Source: Micromonospora rosaria (lineage in GTDB: Bacteria; Actinomycetota; Actinomycetes; Mycobacteriales; Micromonosporaceae). From it: a stretch of DNA of 64,000 bases. The translations under genes and the position numbers were made by a program. Location of the stretch: assembly GCF_001567585.1 (NCBI RefSeq), contig NZ_LRQV01000004.1, positions 1 through 64,000 on the forward strand. Direction: 5' to 3'. The notes beneath the pieces were generated by a model. That model was not told where the DNA came from and did no database searches. It saw nothing but the letters and a program-made list of their open reading frames with translations. Shown here piece after piece: positions 8,590 through 16,757 of the stretch (position 1 is the stretch's first letter; each line of letters begins with the position of its first letter).

Positions 8590-9834
8590 TCAGCCGCGCA
8601 GGTGGCCGTCGCCGGTGACGACGTACTTGGTGCTGGTCAGCTCCGGCAGGCCCATCGGACCCCGGGCGTGCAGCTTCTGCGTGGAGATGCCGATTTCGGC
8701 GCCGAAGCCGAACTCCCCGCCGTCGGTGAACCGGGTCGAGGCGTTCACCATCACCGCCGCCGAGTCGACCCGGGCCACGAACTCCCGGGCCGCCGACTGC
8801 GAGTCGGTGACGATCGCCTCGGTGTGCCCGGTGCCGTACCGGTTGACGTGGGCGATGGCGGCGTCGAGCGAGTCGACGACGGCGACCGCGATGTCGGCGG
8901 AGAGGTACTCGGTGCCGTAGTCCTCCTCGGTGGCGGCGACCACCGCGTCGGAGTGGGCGGCCACCCGCTCGTCGCCGTGCACGGTGACCCCGGCCTCGGC
9001 GAACGCGGCCAGCACCGCCGGCAGGAAGGCGTCGGCGACGTCGGCGTGCACCAGCAGGGACTCGGCCGTGTTGCAGGTCGACAGCCGCTGGGTCTTGGCG
9101 TTCAGGGTGATCGCGACCGCCTTGGCCAGGTCGGCGGCGGCGTCCACGTACACGTGACAGTTGCCCACCCCGGTCTCGATCACCGGCACCGTCGACTCCT
9201 CGACCACGGTGCGGATCAGCGACGCCCCGCCGCGCGGGATCAGCACGTCGACCAGGCCCCGGGACCGCATCAGCTCCTTGACCGAGTCCCGGCTGGAGGC
9301 GTCGAGCAACTGCACCGCGTCGGCCGGCAACCCGGCCCCGGCGACCGCGTCGCGCAGCGCCGCGACCAGCGCCGCGTTCGAGTGCGCCGCCGAGGAGGAG
9401 CCGCGCAGCAGCGCCGCGTTGCCCGACTTGAGGCAGATCCCGGCGGCGTCCACGGTCACGTTCGGGCGGGCCTCGTAGATGATCCCGACCACCCCGAACG
9501 GCACCCGGATCTGCCGCAGCTCCAGCCCGTTCGGCAGGGTCGAGCCCCGGAGCACCTCGCCGACCGGGTCGGGCAGGGCGGCCATCTGCCGCAGCGCCTC
9601 GGCAATCCCGGCGACCCGGCCCTCGTCCAGCTTCAGCCGGTCCAGGATGGCCGCGGAGAGGCCGGCCTCGCGCCCGGCCGCCAGGTCCGTCGCGTTCGCG
9701 GTCAGGATCTCCGGGGTACGCGCCACCAGGGCGTCGGCCATCGCGTGCAGCGCGGCGTCCTTGGTGGTACGGGTCGCGACGGCCAGCGCGCCGGCCGCCT
9801 CCCGGGCCCGCCGGGCCTGCTCCGTGACGCTCAT
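8590..9834 (-). CDS. proA: glutamate-5-semialdehyde dehydrogenase (gamma-glutamyl phosphate reductase)
   Basis: 414 residues, the usual ProA length. It reduces gamma-glutamyl phosphate with NADPH to glutamate semialdehyde in proline synthesis. The catalytic Cys lies in [15 protein letters not shown] near residue 250, and [17 protein letters not shown] near residue 105 is diagnostic of ProA. ATG 9834 has AGGAG about ten bases upstream and begins [15 protein letters not shown]; the longer frame to 9909 runs into a repeat element. proB lies upstream on the same strand, separated by a 54-bp palindromic repeat rather than by an overlap. Confidence 0.97.
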   Translation of the reverse strand: MSVTEQARRAREAAGALAVATRTTKDAALHAMADALVARTPEILTANATDLAAGREAGLSAAILDRLKLDEGRVAGIAEALRQMAALPDPVGEVLRGSTLPNGLELRQIRVPFGVVGIIYEARPNVTVDAAGICLKSGNAALLRGSSSAAHSNAALVAALRDAVAGAGLPADAVQLLDASSRDSVKELMRSRGLVDVLIPRGGASLIRTVVEESTVPVIETGVGNCHVYVDAAADLAKAVAITLNAKTQRLSTCNTAESLLVHADVADAFLPAVLAAFAEAGVTVHGDERVAAHSDAVVAATEEDYGTEYLSADIAVAVVDSLDAAIAHVNRYGTGHTEAIVTDSQSAAREFVARVDSAAVMVNASTRFTDGGEFGFGAEIGISTQKLHARGPMGLPELTSTKYVVTGDGHLRG

Positions 9835-9870
9835 CCTGCACTCCTCAACGTGTTCATCGGGGGGACGGGT

Positions 9871-9924
9871 GTTAGGAGGGGGCCCCTGTACAACAGAATG
9901 CGTTAACAAGGGGCCCTTCCTTAC
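9871..9924 (-). repeat. 54-bp palindromic intergenic repeat, copy A
   Basis: Read on the minus strand it starts gTAAggaagggccccttg, has the core gttaacgc, and ends acaggggccccctcctaac. The ends are imperfect inverted repeats of about 17 bases. It matches two other 54-bp copies (18082-18135 and 23027-23080). The proB stop codon TAA (9923-9921) lies within the edge of the element. Confidence 0.9.
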
Positions 9925-11030
9925 AGCAGTACCAGGTCGTCGCGGTGGACGACCTCGCGCTCGTACGCCGGGCCGAGGGCGGCGGCGAGGTCGGCGGTGG
10001 AGCGGCCGAGCAGGCCGGGCAACTCGATCGCGTCGTAGTTGACCAGGCCCCGGGCGACCGGGGCGCCGGAGGTGTCCACCAGGTCGACCGGGTCGCCGGC
10101 GGTGAACGCCCCGTCCACGGCGGTGATCCCGGCGGGCAACAGGGACTTGCGCCGGCCGACCACGGCCTGCACCGCCCCGGGGTCCAGGTGCAGCCGGCCC
10201 CGGGGACTGGTGGCGTGGGCCAGCCAGAAGAGGCGGGCGGTGGGGCGCTGGCGGACCGGGTGGAAGAGGGTGCCGACCGGCTCGCCGGCCAGCGCGGCCG
10301 GGGCCAGCGGCGCGGCGGTGAGCACCACCGGGATGCCGAAGCCGGTGGCGATCCGGGCCGCCTCGACCTTGGTGACCATGCCGCCGGTGCCGACGCCGGC
10401 CCGGCCCGCGCCGCCGATGCTGACCCCGGCCAGGTCCTGCTCGTCGCGGACCTCGGCGATCCGGGTCGACTCGGGCCGGGTCGGGTCGCCGGTCCAGAGG
10501 GCGTCGACGTCGGAGAGGAGCACCAGCAGGTCGGCGTGGACCAGGGCGGCGACCAGGGCGGCCAGCCGGTCGTTGTCGCCGAAGCGGATCTCCTCGGTGG
10601 CGACCGTGTCGTTCTCGTTGACGATCGGCACCGCCCGTAGGTCGAGCAGCTTGCGCAGGGTCCGGTACGCGTTGCGGTAGTGCGCCCGCCGGGTCACGTC
10701 GTCGACGGTGAGCAGCACCTGACCGACGGTCAACCCGTGCCGGGCGAAGCTGGCCGCGTACCGGCCGATCAGCAGGCCCTGCCCGACGCTGGCGGCGGCC
10801 TGCTGGGTGGCCAGGTCACGCGGTCGGCGGGGCAGGCCGAGCGGGGCGAGCCCGGCGGCGATCGCGCCGGAGGAGACCAGGACCACCTCGCGCCCCTGGG
10901 CGGCCAGCGCGCCGAGCGCGTCGACCAGGGCCTCCACCCGCTCATCGGCCAGCCCACCCGACGTCGTGGTCAACGAGGATGATCCGATCTTGACGACGAT
11001 CCGCCGGGCCGTCGTGACTGCTTCCCGCAC
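9921..11030 (-). CDS. proB: glutamate 5-kinase
   Basis: 369 residues. It phosphorylates glutamate in the first step of proline synthesis. The amino-acid-kinase domain starts with [13 protein letters not shown] (residues 8-20), with [17 protein letters not shown] near residue 50 and [18 protein letters not shown] near 145. The C-terminal part (from about residue 270) corresponds to a PUA domain. GTG 11030 gives the family length; upstream ATG 11078 would add 16 residues not expected in ProB. The stop codon TAA lies inside a repeated palindromic element, so the natural C-terminus may have been changed by insertion. It is transcribed towards proA. Confidence 0.95.
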   Translation of the reverse strand: MREAVTTARRIVVKIGSSSLTTTSGGLADERVEALVDALGALAAQGREVVLVSSGAIAAGLAPLGLPRRPRDLATQQAAASVGQGLLIGRYAASFARHGLTVGQVLLTVDDVTRRAHYRNAYRTLRKLLDLRAVPIVNENDTVATEEIRFGDNDRLAALVAALVHADLLVLLSDVDALWTGDPTRPESTRIAEVRDEQDLAGVSIGGAGRAGVGTGGMVTKVEAARIATGFGIPVVLTAAPLAPAALAGEPVGTLFHPVRQRPTARLFWLAHATSPRGRLHLDPGAVQAVVGRRKSLLPAGITAVDGAFTAGDPVDLVDTSGAPVARGLVNYDAIELPGLLGRSTADLAAALGPAYEREVVHRDDLVLL

Positions 11031-11091
11031 CCGCCCATTCTGCGTGGTGGCTGTCGGCGCGCCGGCTCGGGTTCCCATATCGTGGCCGGTC

Positions 11092-11412
11092 GTGACCCCT
11101 GAGGAGTACGTGGAGGCGGTGCTCGACCTCGTCGAGCGGATCCCGCCGGGACGGGTGATGTCGTACGGCGCGGTGGCCGACGCCCTCGCCGACCGGTCCG
11201 GGCGGAACTCGGCCCGACTGGTCGGCTCGATCATGGCCCGGTACGGCAGCGCGGTGCCCTGGCACCGGGTGGTCACCTCGGCGGGGCGGCTGCCGCCGGG
11301 TCACGAGGTGCGGGCGCGGGCCCTGCTGCGGGCGGAGCGCACCCCGCTGCGGGGGGACCGGGTGGACATCGCGGCGGCCTGCTGGACGCCCGATCCGGAG
11401 GATGTGACGTAG
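11092..11412 (+). CDS. alkyltransferase-like DNA-repair protein (ATL, MGMT family)
   Basis: 106 residues, a single MGMT-type DNA-binding domain. Where O6-alkylguanine methyltransferases have PCHR with the reactive Cys, this protein has PWHRVVTSAGRLPPG: Trp replaces Cys. That is the signature of alkyltransferase-like proteins, which bind O6-alkylguanine lesions and hand them to nucleotide excision repair without removing the alkyl group. The segment GRVMSYGAVADAL near residue 20 is the usual helix-turn-helix start. GTG 11092 is chosen because homology begins directly after it. It is divergent from proB. Confidence 0.88.
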   Translation: MTPEEYVEAVLDLVERIPPGRVMSYGAVADALADRSGRNSARLVGSIMARYGSAVPWHRVVTSAGRLPPGHEVRARALLRAERTPLRGDRVDIAAACWTPDPEDVT

Positions 11413-11425
11413 CCCATAACATGAG

Positions 11426-11442
11426 TAAGATTCGGGACCATG
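11426..11442 (+). promoter_or_regulatory. -10 element for a leaderless start
   Basis: TAAGAT (11426-11431) followed by eight bases and ATG 11440 of the MFS gene, with no Shine-Dalgarno site. Confidence 0.5.
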
Positions 11443-12894
11443 CATGCGCCGCCGGTCCGATCCGGCCCACCCGCCGCAGCCCCCGGCGCGGGGCCGCTGC
11501 CCCGGCAGGTGCACGCCGGGTACGCCCTCGGCTCGCTGGCCACCGGCGCCTTCGGCACGGTCCCGGGCCTGCTCCTGCTGCCGTACCTGACCGACACCCT
11601 GGGCACCGCGGCCGGCGTGGCCGCGCTGCTGGTGCTCGGGCCGAAGGCGTGGGACGTGCTGCTCAACCCGGTGGTCGGGCGGCTCAGCGACCGGACCCGC
11701 TCCCGCTGGGGCGCCCGCCGGCCGTACCTGCTGGTCGGTGGGCTGGCGCTGGCGCTCTGCTTCGCCGCGATCTTCGCCGGCCCGTTCGGCACCGGCCCGG
11801 CCGCCGGGGCGTACGTGGCGCTGGCGTTCCTCGCCACCGCCACCGCGTTCGCCTTCTTCCAGGTGCCGTACGTGGCGATGCCGGCCGAACTGACCGGCGA
11901 CTACGCCGAACGTACCCGGCTGATGACCTGGCGGATCGCGGTCCTCGCGCTGGCCATCCTGGTCTCCGGCGCGCTCGCCCCGATGGTGGTCACCGCCGGC
12001 GGCGACGGGCTGGCCGGATACCGCTGGATGGGGCTCTTCGTCGCCGGCCTGATCGCGGTCGGCGCCCTCGGCGCGTTCCTCGGCACCCGGTCCGCGCCGA
12101 CCGGCGCCGTCGCGGAGAGCGAGCCGACGCTGCGCGCCCAACTGGCGGTGGCCGGCCAGGCCCGCGCGTTCCGGGCGCTGCTGCTCTGCTTCGTGATCCA
12201 GTCCGTCGGGGTGGCGACCATCCTGGCCGGGGTCAACTACTTCGCCGGGCACATCCTGCGCGACCCGGACACCGGGCCCACCGTCCTGTTCGCCTGCTTC
12301 GTCGGCCCGGCGCTGCTGGTCATGCCGCTGTGGAGCCGGGTGGGCGCCCGGCTGGGCAAGCTCACCGGCCTGGTCCTCGCCTCGCTGATCTTCGCGGTGG
12401 GGGCGTTCGCGCTGGTCGCCGCGCCGGTGCTGCCGGCGGTGGCGACCTACGCGGTGGTCGCGCTGATCGGCTGCGGGTACGCCGGCCAGCAGGTCTTCGC
12501 GCTGGCCATGCTGCCGGACTGCATCGCGTACGACACCGCGCGCACCGGGCGGCGGCAGGCCGGCGTCTTCACCGGCCTGTGGACGGCGGGGGAGACCCTG
12601 GGCCTGGCCCTCGGCCCCGGCCTGTACGGCCTGGTGCTCCAGCTCTCCGGGTACGTGTCGTCGTCCACCGGCCCGGTGGCGCAGTCCGACCCGGCCCGCC
12701 TCGGCATCCTGCTCGGCTTCACCGTGCTTCCCGCGCTCCTGGTCGGCCCGGCCGTCCTCCTGCTGCGGGGTTACCACCTGACCCCGACGGACGTTGATTT
12801 TACCCCGACCGACGTTGATTTCACCCCGGCCGACGTTGATTTCACCCCGGCCGACGTTGAGCAGGCGGCCGGCCACGGGAAGGGCGATGCATGA
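11440..12894 (+). CDS. MFS transporter of the GPH (glycoside-pentoside-hexuronide) type
   Basis: 484 residues with about twelve hydrophobic helices. The loop segment GRLSDRTRSRWGARRPYLL near residue 80 is the cytoplasmic motif of the GPH sugar-cation symporter family, and FFQVPYVAMPAELT near 145 agrees. After the last helix there is a hydrophilic tail of 7-residue repeats (FTPTDVD/FTPADVD). Its stop overlaps the start of the next gene (ATGA at 12891), so the two are translationally coupled. The pairing suggests that the transported compound and the PLP enzyme belong to one pathway. The substrate is unknown. Confidence 0.88.
   Translation: MHAPPVRSGPPAAAPGAGPLPRQVHAGYALGSLATGAFGTVPGLLLLPYLTDTLGTAAGVAALLVLGPKAWDVLLNPVVGRLSDRTRSRWGARRPYLLVGGLALALCFAAIFAGPFGTGPAAGAYVALAFLATATAFAFFQVPYVAMPAELTGDYAERTRLMTWRIAVLALAILVSGALAPMVVTAGGDGLAGYRWMGLFVAGLIAVGALGAFLGTRSAPTGAVAESEPTLRAQLAVAGQARAFRALLLCFVIQSVGVATILAGVNYFAGHILRDPDTGPTVLFACFVGPALLVMPLWSRVGARLGKLTGLVLASLIFAVGAFALVAAPVLPAVATYAVVALIGCGYAGQQVFALAMLPDCIAYDTARTGRRQAGVFTGLWTAGETLGLALGPGLYGLVLQLSGYVSSSTGPVAQSDPARLGILLGFTVLPALLVGPAVLLLRGYHLTPTDVDFTPTDVDFTPADVDFTPADVEQAAGHGKGDA
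12781..12861 (+). repeat. 21-bp coding tandem repeats
   Basis: Four units of 21 bases (the last incomplete) starting at 12781, 12802, 12823 and 12844, each accccg(a/g)c(c/g)gacgttgattt. They code TPTDVDF repeats in the C-terminal tail of the transporter. Confidence 0.9.
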
Positions 12895-14474
12895 GCGAGC
12901 AGGGCGGGGCGGCCGTGCGGGCCGACACCGAGCACGGTGCGGCGTGGCCGGAGGACGACCAGCGCGGCGCGGGCGGGGCGGCGACGGGTGACGGGGAGCG
13001 GTCGGCGCTGCCGGCGCACGGGCTGCCCGCCGACCGGGTGCTGGCCGAGGTGCGTGCGCTGCGCACGGCGGACCGGGCCACCCACGGCGGCCGGCTCTTC
13101 GCCTACGTCTACGACCCGGCGGTACCCGGGCTGGACGAGCTGGCCGCCGCCGCGCACGCGGCCAGCGCGCACGTCAACGGCCTCGACCCGACCGCCTTCC
13201 CGTCCCTGCTGGCGATGGAGAACGCGCTGGTCGGCGCGGCGGCCCGGCTGCTCGGCGGCGGCCCCGGCACGACCGCCCCGGACGTCGTCGGCAGCGTCAC
13301 CAGCGGCGGCACCGAGTCGCTGATCCTGGCCGTGAAGGCGGCCCGGGACGCCCGGCCCGACGTGGCCGCGCCCCGGCTGCTGGTGCCGGTCACCGCGCAC
13401 GCCGCGTTCGCCAAGGCGGCGCACTACCTGCGGCTGGACCTGGACACGGTGCCGGTGTCGCCGCGGACGCTGCGTTCGGACCCGGCCGACGTGGCCGCCG
13501 CGATCCGCCCGGAGACCGTCCTGGTGGCCTGCTCCGCCCCCTCGTACGCGCACGGCGTCGTCGACCCGGTTGAGGCGGTCGCGGCGGTCGCCGCGCGGCG
13601 GGGGGTACGGTGCCACGTGGACGCCTGCTTCGGCGGCTGGACCCTGCCGTACCTGCGTCGCCTCGGCGCGCCGGTGCCCCCGTTCGACTTCGGCGTCGAC
13701 GGGGTCACCTCGATCTCGGTGGACCTGCACAAGTACGCGTACGCCCCGAAGGGGGTCTCGGTGCTGCTCCACCGGGACGCGGCGCTGCGCGCCCCGCAGT
13801 ACTTCGCCTTCGCCGGCTGGCCCGGGTACACCATGGTCAACCCGGTGATCTCCTCCACCCGCTCCGGCGGCCCGATCGCCGCCGCGTACGCCACCCTGCG
13901 CCACCTCGGCGACGACGGGTACCTGGCGCTCGCGGAGCGGACCCGCGCGGCGGTGGCCGGGCTGGCCGACGCGGTCCGGGGCGTCGACGGGCTGCGGCTG
14001 CTGGCCGAGCCGGAGTCCACCGTCGTCTGCTTCACCGGCACCGACCCGACACTGGACCTGTTCACCCTGGTCGACGAGCTGACCGCGCGCGGCTGGCACA
14101 CCCAACCCCAGTTCCGGTACGGCGACCTGCCGGCCAGCGTCCACCTGACGGTCACCGCGGCGGTGGCCCCGACGGTGCCCGCCTTCGGCCCGGACCTGGC
14201 CGACGCGGTGGCGGCGGCACGGGCCGCCGGCCCGGTCCGGCTCCCCGCCGACCTGCTCGCCCTCGTCGGCACGCTCACCCCGGACGCGCTCACCCCCGAC
14301 CTGCTCGCCGCGCTCGCCACCGGCCTCGGCCTGGGCGGCGGGGCGGGTGGGGCCGGGGCGGTCCTGCCGGAGCGGATGGCCACGGTGAACACGCTGCTCG
14401 ACGCGGCCCCGCCCGCGCTGCGGGAACGACTCCTGGCCGGCTTCGTCGGCCTGCTGCAACGCCCGACCTACTGA
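12891..14474 (+). CDS. PLP-dependent decarboxylase/lyase (sphingosine-phosphate-lyase-like)
   Basis: 527 residues, fold-type I PLP enzyme of the group II decarboxylase superfamily. [19 protein letters not shown] near residue 145 binds the cofactor phosphate. [15 protein letters not shown] near 245 has the Asp that contacts the pyridine nitrogen. [20 protein letters not shown] near 280 contains the Schiff-base Lys. The arrangement is closest to sphingosine-1-phosphate lyase and related aminotransferase-like enzymes rather than to glutamate decarboxylase. The first 40 residues are low-complexity. Start ATG 12891 overlaps the transporter stop. The true substrate, an amino acid or a phosphoethanolamine-like compound, is not determined. 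Confidence 0.85.
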   Translation: MSEQGGAAVRADTEHGAAWPEDDQRGAGGAATGDGERSALPAHGLPADRVLAEVRALRTADRATHGGRLFAYVYDPAVPGLDELAAAAHAASAHVNGLDPTAFPSLLAMENALVGAAARLLGGGPGTTAPDVVGSVTSGGTESLILAVKAARDARPDVAAPRLLVPVTAHAAFAKAAHYLRLDLDTVPVSPRTLRSDPADVAAAIRPETVLVACSAPSYAHGVVDPVEAVAAVAARRGVRCHVDACFGGWTLPYLRRLGAPVPPFDFGVDGVTSISVDLHKYAYAPKGVSVLLHRDAALRAPQYFAFAGWPGYTMVNPVISSTRSGGPIAAAYATLRHLGDDGYLALAERTRAAVAGLADAVRGVDGLRLLAEPESTVVCFTGTDPTLDLFTLVDELTARGWHTQPQFRYGDLPASVHLTVTAAVAPTVPAFGPDLADAVAAARAAGPVRLPADLLALVGTLTPDALTPDLLAALATGLGLGGGAGGAGAVLPERMATVNTLLDAAPPALRERLLAGFVGLLQRPTY

Positions 14475-14526
14475 CCGCGTTGGTTGTGGTTCACTGTCGG
14501 GCGGGGAGAGTAGAGGGGGTGGGTCC

Positions 14527-15105
14527 GTGCAACTGCCGCAGGTGCTCGGCGAGCCGATCCGGTTCGTGCTGAACTGGGGTCGCCGCTACTCGCTCTGGGT
14601 GTTCAACTTCGGCCTGGCCTGCTGCGCCATCGAGTTCATCGCGACCAGCATGGGCCGCCACGACTTCATCCGGCTCGGCGTGATCCCGTTCGCCCACGGC
14701 CCCCGCCAGGCCGACCTGATGGTGGTCTCCGGGACGGTCACCGACAAGATGGCCCCGGCGATCAAGCGGCTCTACGACCAGATGCCCGAGCCGAAGTACG
14801 TCATCTCGTTCGGCGCCTGCTCCAACTGCGGCGGCCCCTACTGGGACTCGTACTCGGTGACCAAGGGTGTCGACCAGCTCATCCCGGTGGACGTCTACGT
14901 CCCCGGCTGCCCGCCCCGGCCGGAGGCGCTGCTGCACGGCATCCTCCGCCTCCAGGAGAAGATCGCCGCCGAGCAGTCCGGCCTCGGCGGGGTGGCCCGC
15001 CCCGACCAGCTCGCCCCGACGGCCGACGTCAGCGCGGTGGAGGCGGCCCCGCCCCGCCCCGTCGACTCCCTCACCGCCCCACCGGTCCGCCCCCCGACCA
15101 GCTAG
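14527..15105 (+). CDS. nuoB: NADH-quinone oxidoreductase subunit B (accessory copy)
   Basis: 192 residues. The complex I subunit that holds the terminal 4Fe-4S cluster N2. The cluster Cys residues are visible: the tandem pair in GLACCAIEF near residue 36, [12 protein letters not shown] near 98, and [14 protein letters not shown] near 130. A low-complexity tail of about 40 residues follows. GTG 14527 has GAGGGGG about ten bases upstream. The next complex I genes (nuoC-H, then nuoI-N) lie 6 kb and 13 kb downstream, so this subunit gene is separated from its partners. A second, complete nuo operon elsewhere in the genome is likely, by analogy with streptomycetes. Confidence 0.93.
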   Translation: MQLPQVLGEPIRFVLNWGRRYSLWVFNFGLACCAIEFIATSMGRHDFIRLGVIPFAHGPRQADLMVVSGTVTDKMAPAIKRLYDQMPEPKYVISFGACSNCGGPYWDSYSVTKGVDQLIPVDVYVPGCPPRPEALLHGILRLQEKIAAEQSGLGGVARPDQLAPTADVSAVEAAPPRPVDSLTAPPVRPPTS

Positions 15106-15331
15106 CGGTCGTCACCTGTGACACCGAGCGGCGTTCAAGCGTCCGCTCACGTCACAACTGTGGGCGCAACTTTCAGGGAAATCGCCCCCACCAACACCCC
15201 GAGACCACAACGACAACGAAGTAGTCCTCGCCAACCTGTGCGTCTGCGGGTCGAGTGACGCTGCGCAGGGGCGAAAACGGCTTTATCGGCGCAATGCGCC
15301 CCTCGTTGGCCTGCCAGATCGCGTCAGTAGA

Positions 15332-15381
15332 AGACCTTGGAAGATTTCGGCCCCCGGAGGGGCCGTTTCGTTCCAAGATCT
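15332..15381. terminator. long stem-loop, possible terminator of nuoB
   Basis: Outer arms 15332-15342 and 15371-15381 pair over 11 bases with one mismatch. Within them cggcccc (15348-15354) pairs with ggggccg (15359-15365), followed by ttt. The loop is cgga. Confidence 0.6.
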
Positions 15382-15456
15382 CTTAGGGTCGACCTCAATT
15401 TGCCAAGGGCCCACTCAAAAGACCTGACCGGCAGAAAGGCTGCCTTGCTCCTTTGT

Positions 15457-15488
15457 GCCCGAAAGGCTCCTGCCTTCCGGGCGTTTTA
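15457..15488 (+). terminator. rho-independent terminator
   Basis: gcccgaaagg (15457-15466) pairs with ccttccgggc (15473-15482), one mismatch, followed by gtttta. Strong and plus-oriented, although no plus-strand gene ends near it other than nuoB, 350 bases upstream. Confidence 0.75.
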
Positions 15489-15545
15489 GGGCGGGCTGGA
15501 GGTCCGCCCGTGTCGGTGTCGACGGTCGGGTGGGCTCTTCGTGGA

Positions 15546-15755
15546 TCAGGTGTCGCCTTCGGTGTCGGCGAGTTCGCGGCGGTGTTCGGTGATCCAGCGC
15601 TCGACGTCGTCCGCGAGCCACACCTTGCCCTGCGCCAGTTCGGCGACCGGCTCGGGGAAGTTTCGGCGCATTGTCAACTCGTAGACGCGCTGCCGGCTGA
15701 TCCCGCCCAGGCGCACGCGGATCTCGTGTGTGCCCATCAGTCGAAGCCGCGTCAT
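15546..15755 (-). CDS. AlpA-like helix-turn-helix DNA-binding protein
   Basis: 69 residues. A short winged-helix/MerR-like protein: THEIRVRLGGISRQRVYELT is the helix-turn-helix and KVWLADDVERWI the wing. Such proteins act as excisionases or transcriptional regulators in actinobacterial integrative elements and accessory loci. ATG 15755 is used; ATG 15737 (at MGTHEIRV) is equally possible. It is divergently transcribed from the three-gene cassette at 15859-16720, and the shared intergenic region contains a 12-base inverted repeat, so it probably regulates that cassette and itself. This is inference from position. Confidence 0.75.
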   Translation of the reverse strand: MTRLRLMGTHEIRVRLGGISRQRVYELTMRRNFPEPVAELAQGKVWLADDVERWITEHRRELADTEGDT

Positions 15756-15782
15756 GGCCTGACGTTAGAAAGACGACCGCCG

Positions 15783-15835
15783 GTCGTGTGTCAACCTGTC
15801 AAGCGACCACCCGTCGTGAGTACTTGACGCACGAC
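15783..15835. promoter_or_regulatory. divergent control region with inverted repeat
   Basis: gtcgtgtgtcaa (15783-15794) and ttgacgcacgac (15824-15835) are inverted repeats with 11 of 12 matches, 29 bases apart. A third, direct partial copy (gtcgtgagt) begins at 15813. Each inner arm ends in a -35-like TTGACA/TTGACG facing outward: TTGACG (15824-15829) is 17 bases from GATGCT for the plus cassette. The arrangement suits an autoregulated divergent promoter. Confidence 0.55.
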
Positions 15836-15858
15836 TAGTCCTAAGTGATGCTGAGGTC

Positions 15859-16032
15859 ATGCGAACGAACCAACACTCACCGCTCGTCCCGATCGGTCCC
15901 GCCCACCGGCGGACGTGGCGGTCGTTCTGGCGGCGCTGCTCGTGTGGCCTGCTGGCGCCGTGCCCGGATCGGTTCAGCTCGTGGTCGATCGGGCGGGCGC
16001 CGGTCCGGCGTCGGAACGGGGGCCGCTGGTGA
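15859..16032 (+). CDS. small Cys/Trp-rich protein, first gene of coupled cassette
   Basis: 57 residues starting at ATG 15859, beginning MRTNQHSPLVPIGPAHRRTW. The central block FWRRCSCGLLAPCPD has three Cys in a CxCG...C pattern and resembles small proteins common in actinobacterial accessory regions; I cannot give it a function. Its stop TGA overlaps the GTG start of the next gene (GTGA at 16029), which supports its being translated. There is no clear ribosome site, so the message may be leaderless or nearly so. A different, longer frame in the same region (from GTG 15915) is rejected as the start of the second gene. Confidence 0.6.
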   Translation: MRTNQHSPLVPIGPAHRRTWRSFWRRCSCGLLAPCPDRFSSWSIGRAPVRRRNGGRW

Positions 16033-16478
16033 CGGCAGAGCGCCCGATCAAAGGCGGCGACCTGCTGCACCTGACCCGCGCCGCGAGCGTGCAGTTCGTC
16101 CGGCCGATCGTGGTACGGGTGATCCGGCATCTGGCCGACCGGCACACGTACCACGGTTGGACCTGGATCGAGGGGTACGAGCTGGACGCCCGGGGCGAGG
16201 CGGTCGCCAAGCGTGAGCTGTACGTGTTGCGGGAGGGGTTGCGGTGGCTCACCCCCGGGCCGCCCGCCCCGGTGGCCCGCCGCCCGGCCCGGAGCCCTCG
16301 CGGCGCTCAGGAAGCCCAGACTGCTCAGGCTGCCCGGCGTGCCGGGGGTGCTCAGGGTGTCGGGGGTGCTCAGGGTGCCCGGGGCGCACAGCGCCCGCAG
16401 GGTGCTCGAGAGGCTGCTCGTGGGGGTGCTCGGGAGGCTGCGCGGGAGGGTGCGCGTGGCGTGCGGCTGCCGGGATGA
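16029..16478 (+). CDS. hypothetical protein with repeat tail, second gene of coupled cassette
   Basis: 149 residues from GTG 16029. The N-terminal 75 residues look folded (GDLLHLTRAASVQFVRPIVV, then YHGWTWIEGYELDARGEAV) and resemble a small conserved family found in actinobacterial accessory loci. The remaining half is a low-complexity Ala/Gly/Arg/Gln tail made by degenerate repeats of gtgctcaggg and relatives. It is coupled to both neighbours: GTGA overlap upstream, ATGA overlap downstream. The function is unknown. The tail may vary in length between strains. Confidence 0.65.
   Translation: MTAERPIKGGDLLHLTRAASVQFVRPIVVRVIRHLADRHTYHGWTWIEGYELDARGEAVAKRELYVLREGLRWLTPGPPAPVARRPARSPRGAQEAQTAQAARRAGGAQGVGGAQGARGAQRPQGAREAARGGAREAAREGARGVRLPG
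16310..16458 (+). repeat. degenerate ~11-bp coding repeats
   Basis: Repeated gtgctcaggg, gtgcccgggg and gctcgggagg units encode the Ala/Gly/Arg tail of the middle cassette protein. Confidence 0.6.
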
Positions 16479-16720
16479 GGCGGCGGGAGCACCTGCCGAG
16501 CCGGCCCACCTGGCGCTGCCGGGCCTGCGGAATTGCCTGGCCGTGCTCGGCGGCGAAGCTGCGCCTGCTCGGCGAGTACCGGAACGACCGGGTGGCGTTG
16601 GCGGCTCACCTGGCTGCGCTCCAGATCGAGGCCGCCGGGCACCTCACCCCACCCGACGGGGGTGCTCCGCCGGGCGACCTGACCGAGCGCTTCGTCGGCT
16701 GGACGCGCCCTGCGGGCTGA
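16475..16720 (+). CDS. small zinc-ribbon-like protein, third gene of coupled cassette
   Basis: 81 residues from ATG 16475, which overlaps the upstream stop (ATGA). The segment RPTWRCRACGIAWPCSAAK has a CxxC pair and a further Cys, a small metal-ribbon-like pattern, followed by an amphipathic helix region (LLGEYRNDRVALAAHLAAL) and an acidic/aromatic end (LTERFVGWTR). Very similar small proteins recur in Streptomyces and Micromonospora accessory regions and are sometimes labelled flavin reductase without evidence; I do not adopt that label. Its position suggests it works with the two preceding products. Confidence 0.7.
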   Translation: MRRREHLPSRPTWRCRACGIAWPCSAAKLRLLGEYRNDRVALAAHLAALQIEAAGHLTPPDGGAPPGDLTERFVGWTRPAG

Positions 16721-16757
16721 CGGGCGCGGTGGCGCGTGGGGGCTAACCTTGCCGGCC

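Larger units (their letters stand above)
15106..15545. other. gene-free, lower-GC spacer with hairpins
   Basis: No convincing gene. It contains a long hairpin (15332-15381) and a terminator (15457-15488), and it marks the change from nuoB into an accessory stretch. A possible 67-codon minus-strand frame (15376-15173) has no ribosome site or recognisable domain. Confidence 0.5.

Noticed and set aside
15915-16028. Extension of the second cassette protein to GTG 15915
   Set aside because: A gene starting at ATG 15859 uses a different frame here, and its stop overlaps GTG 16029 in the usual coupled way.
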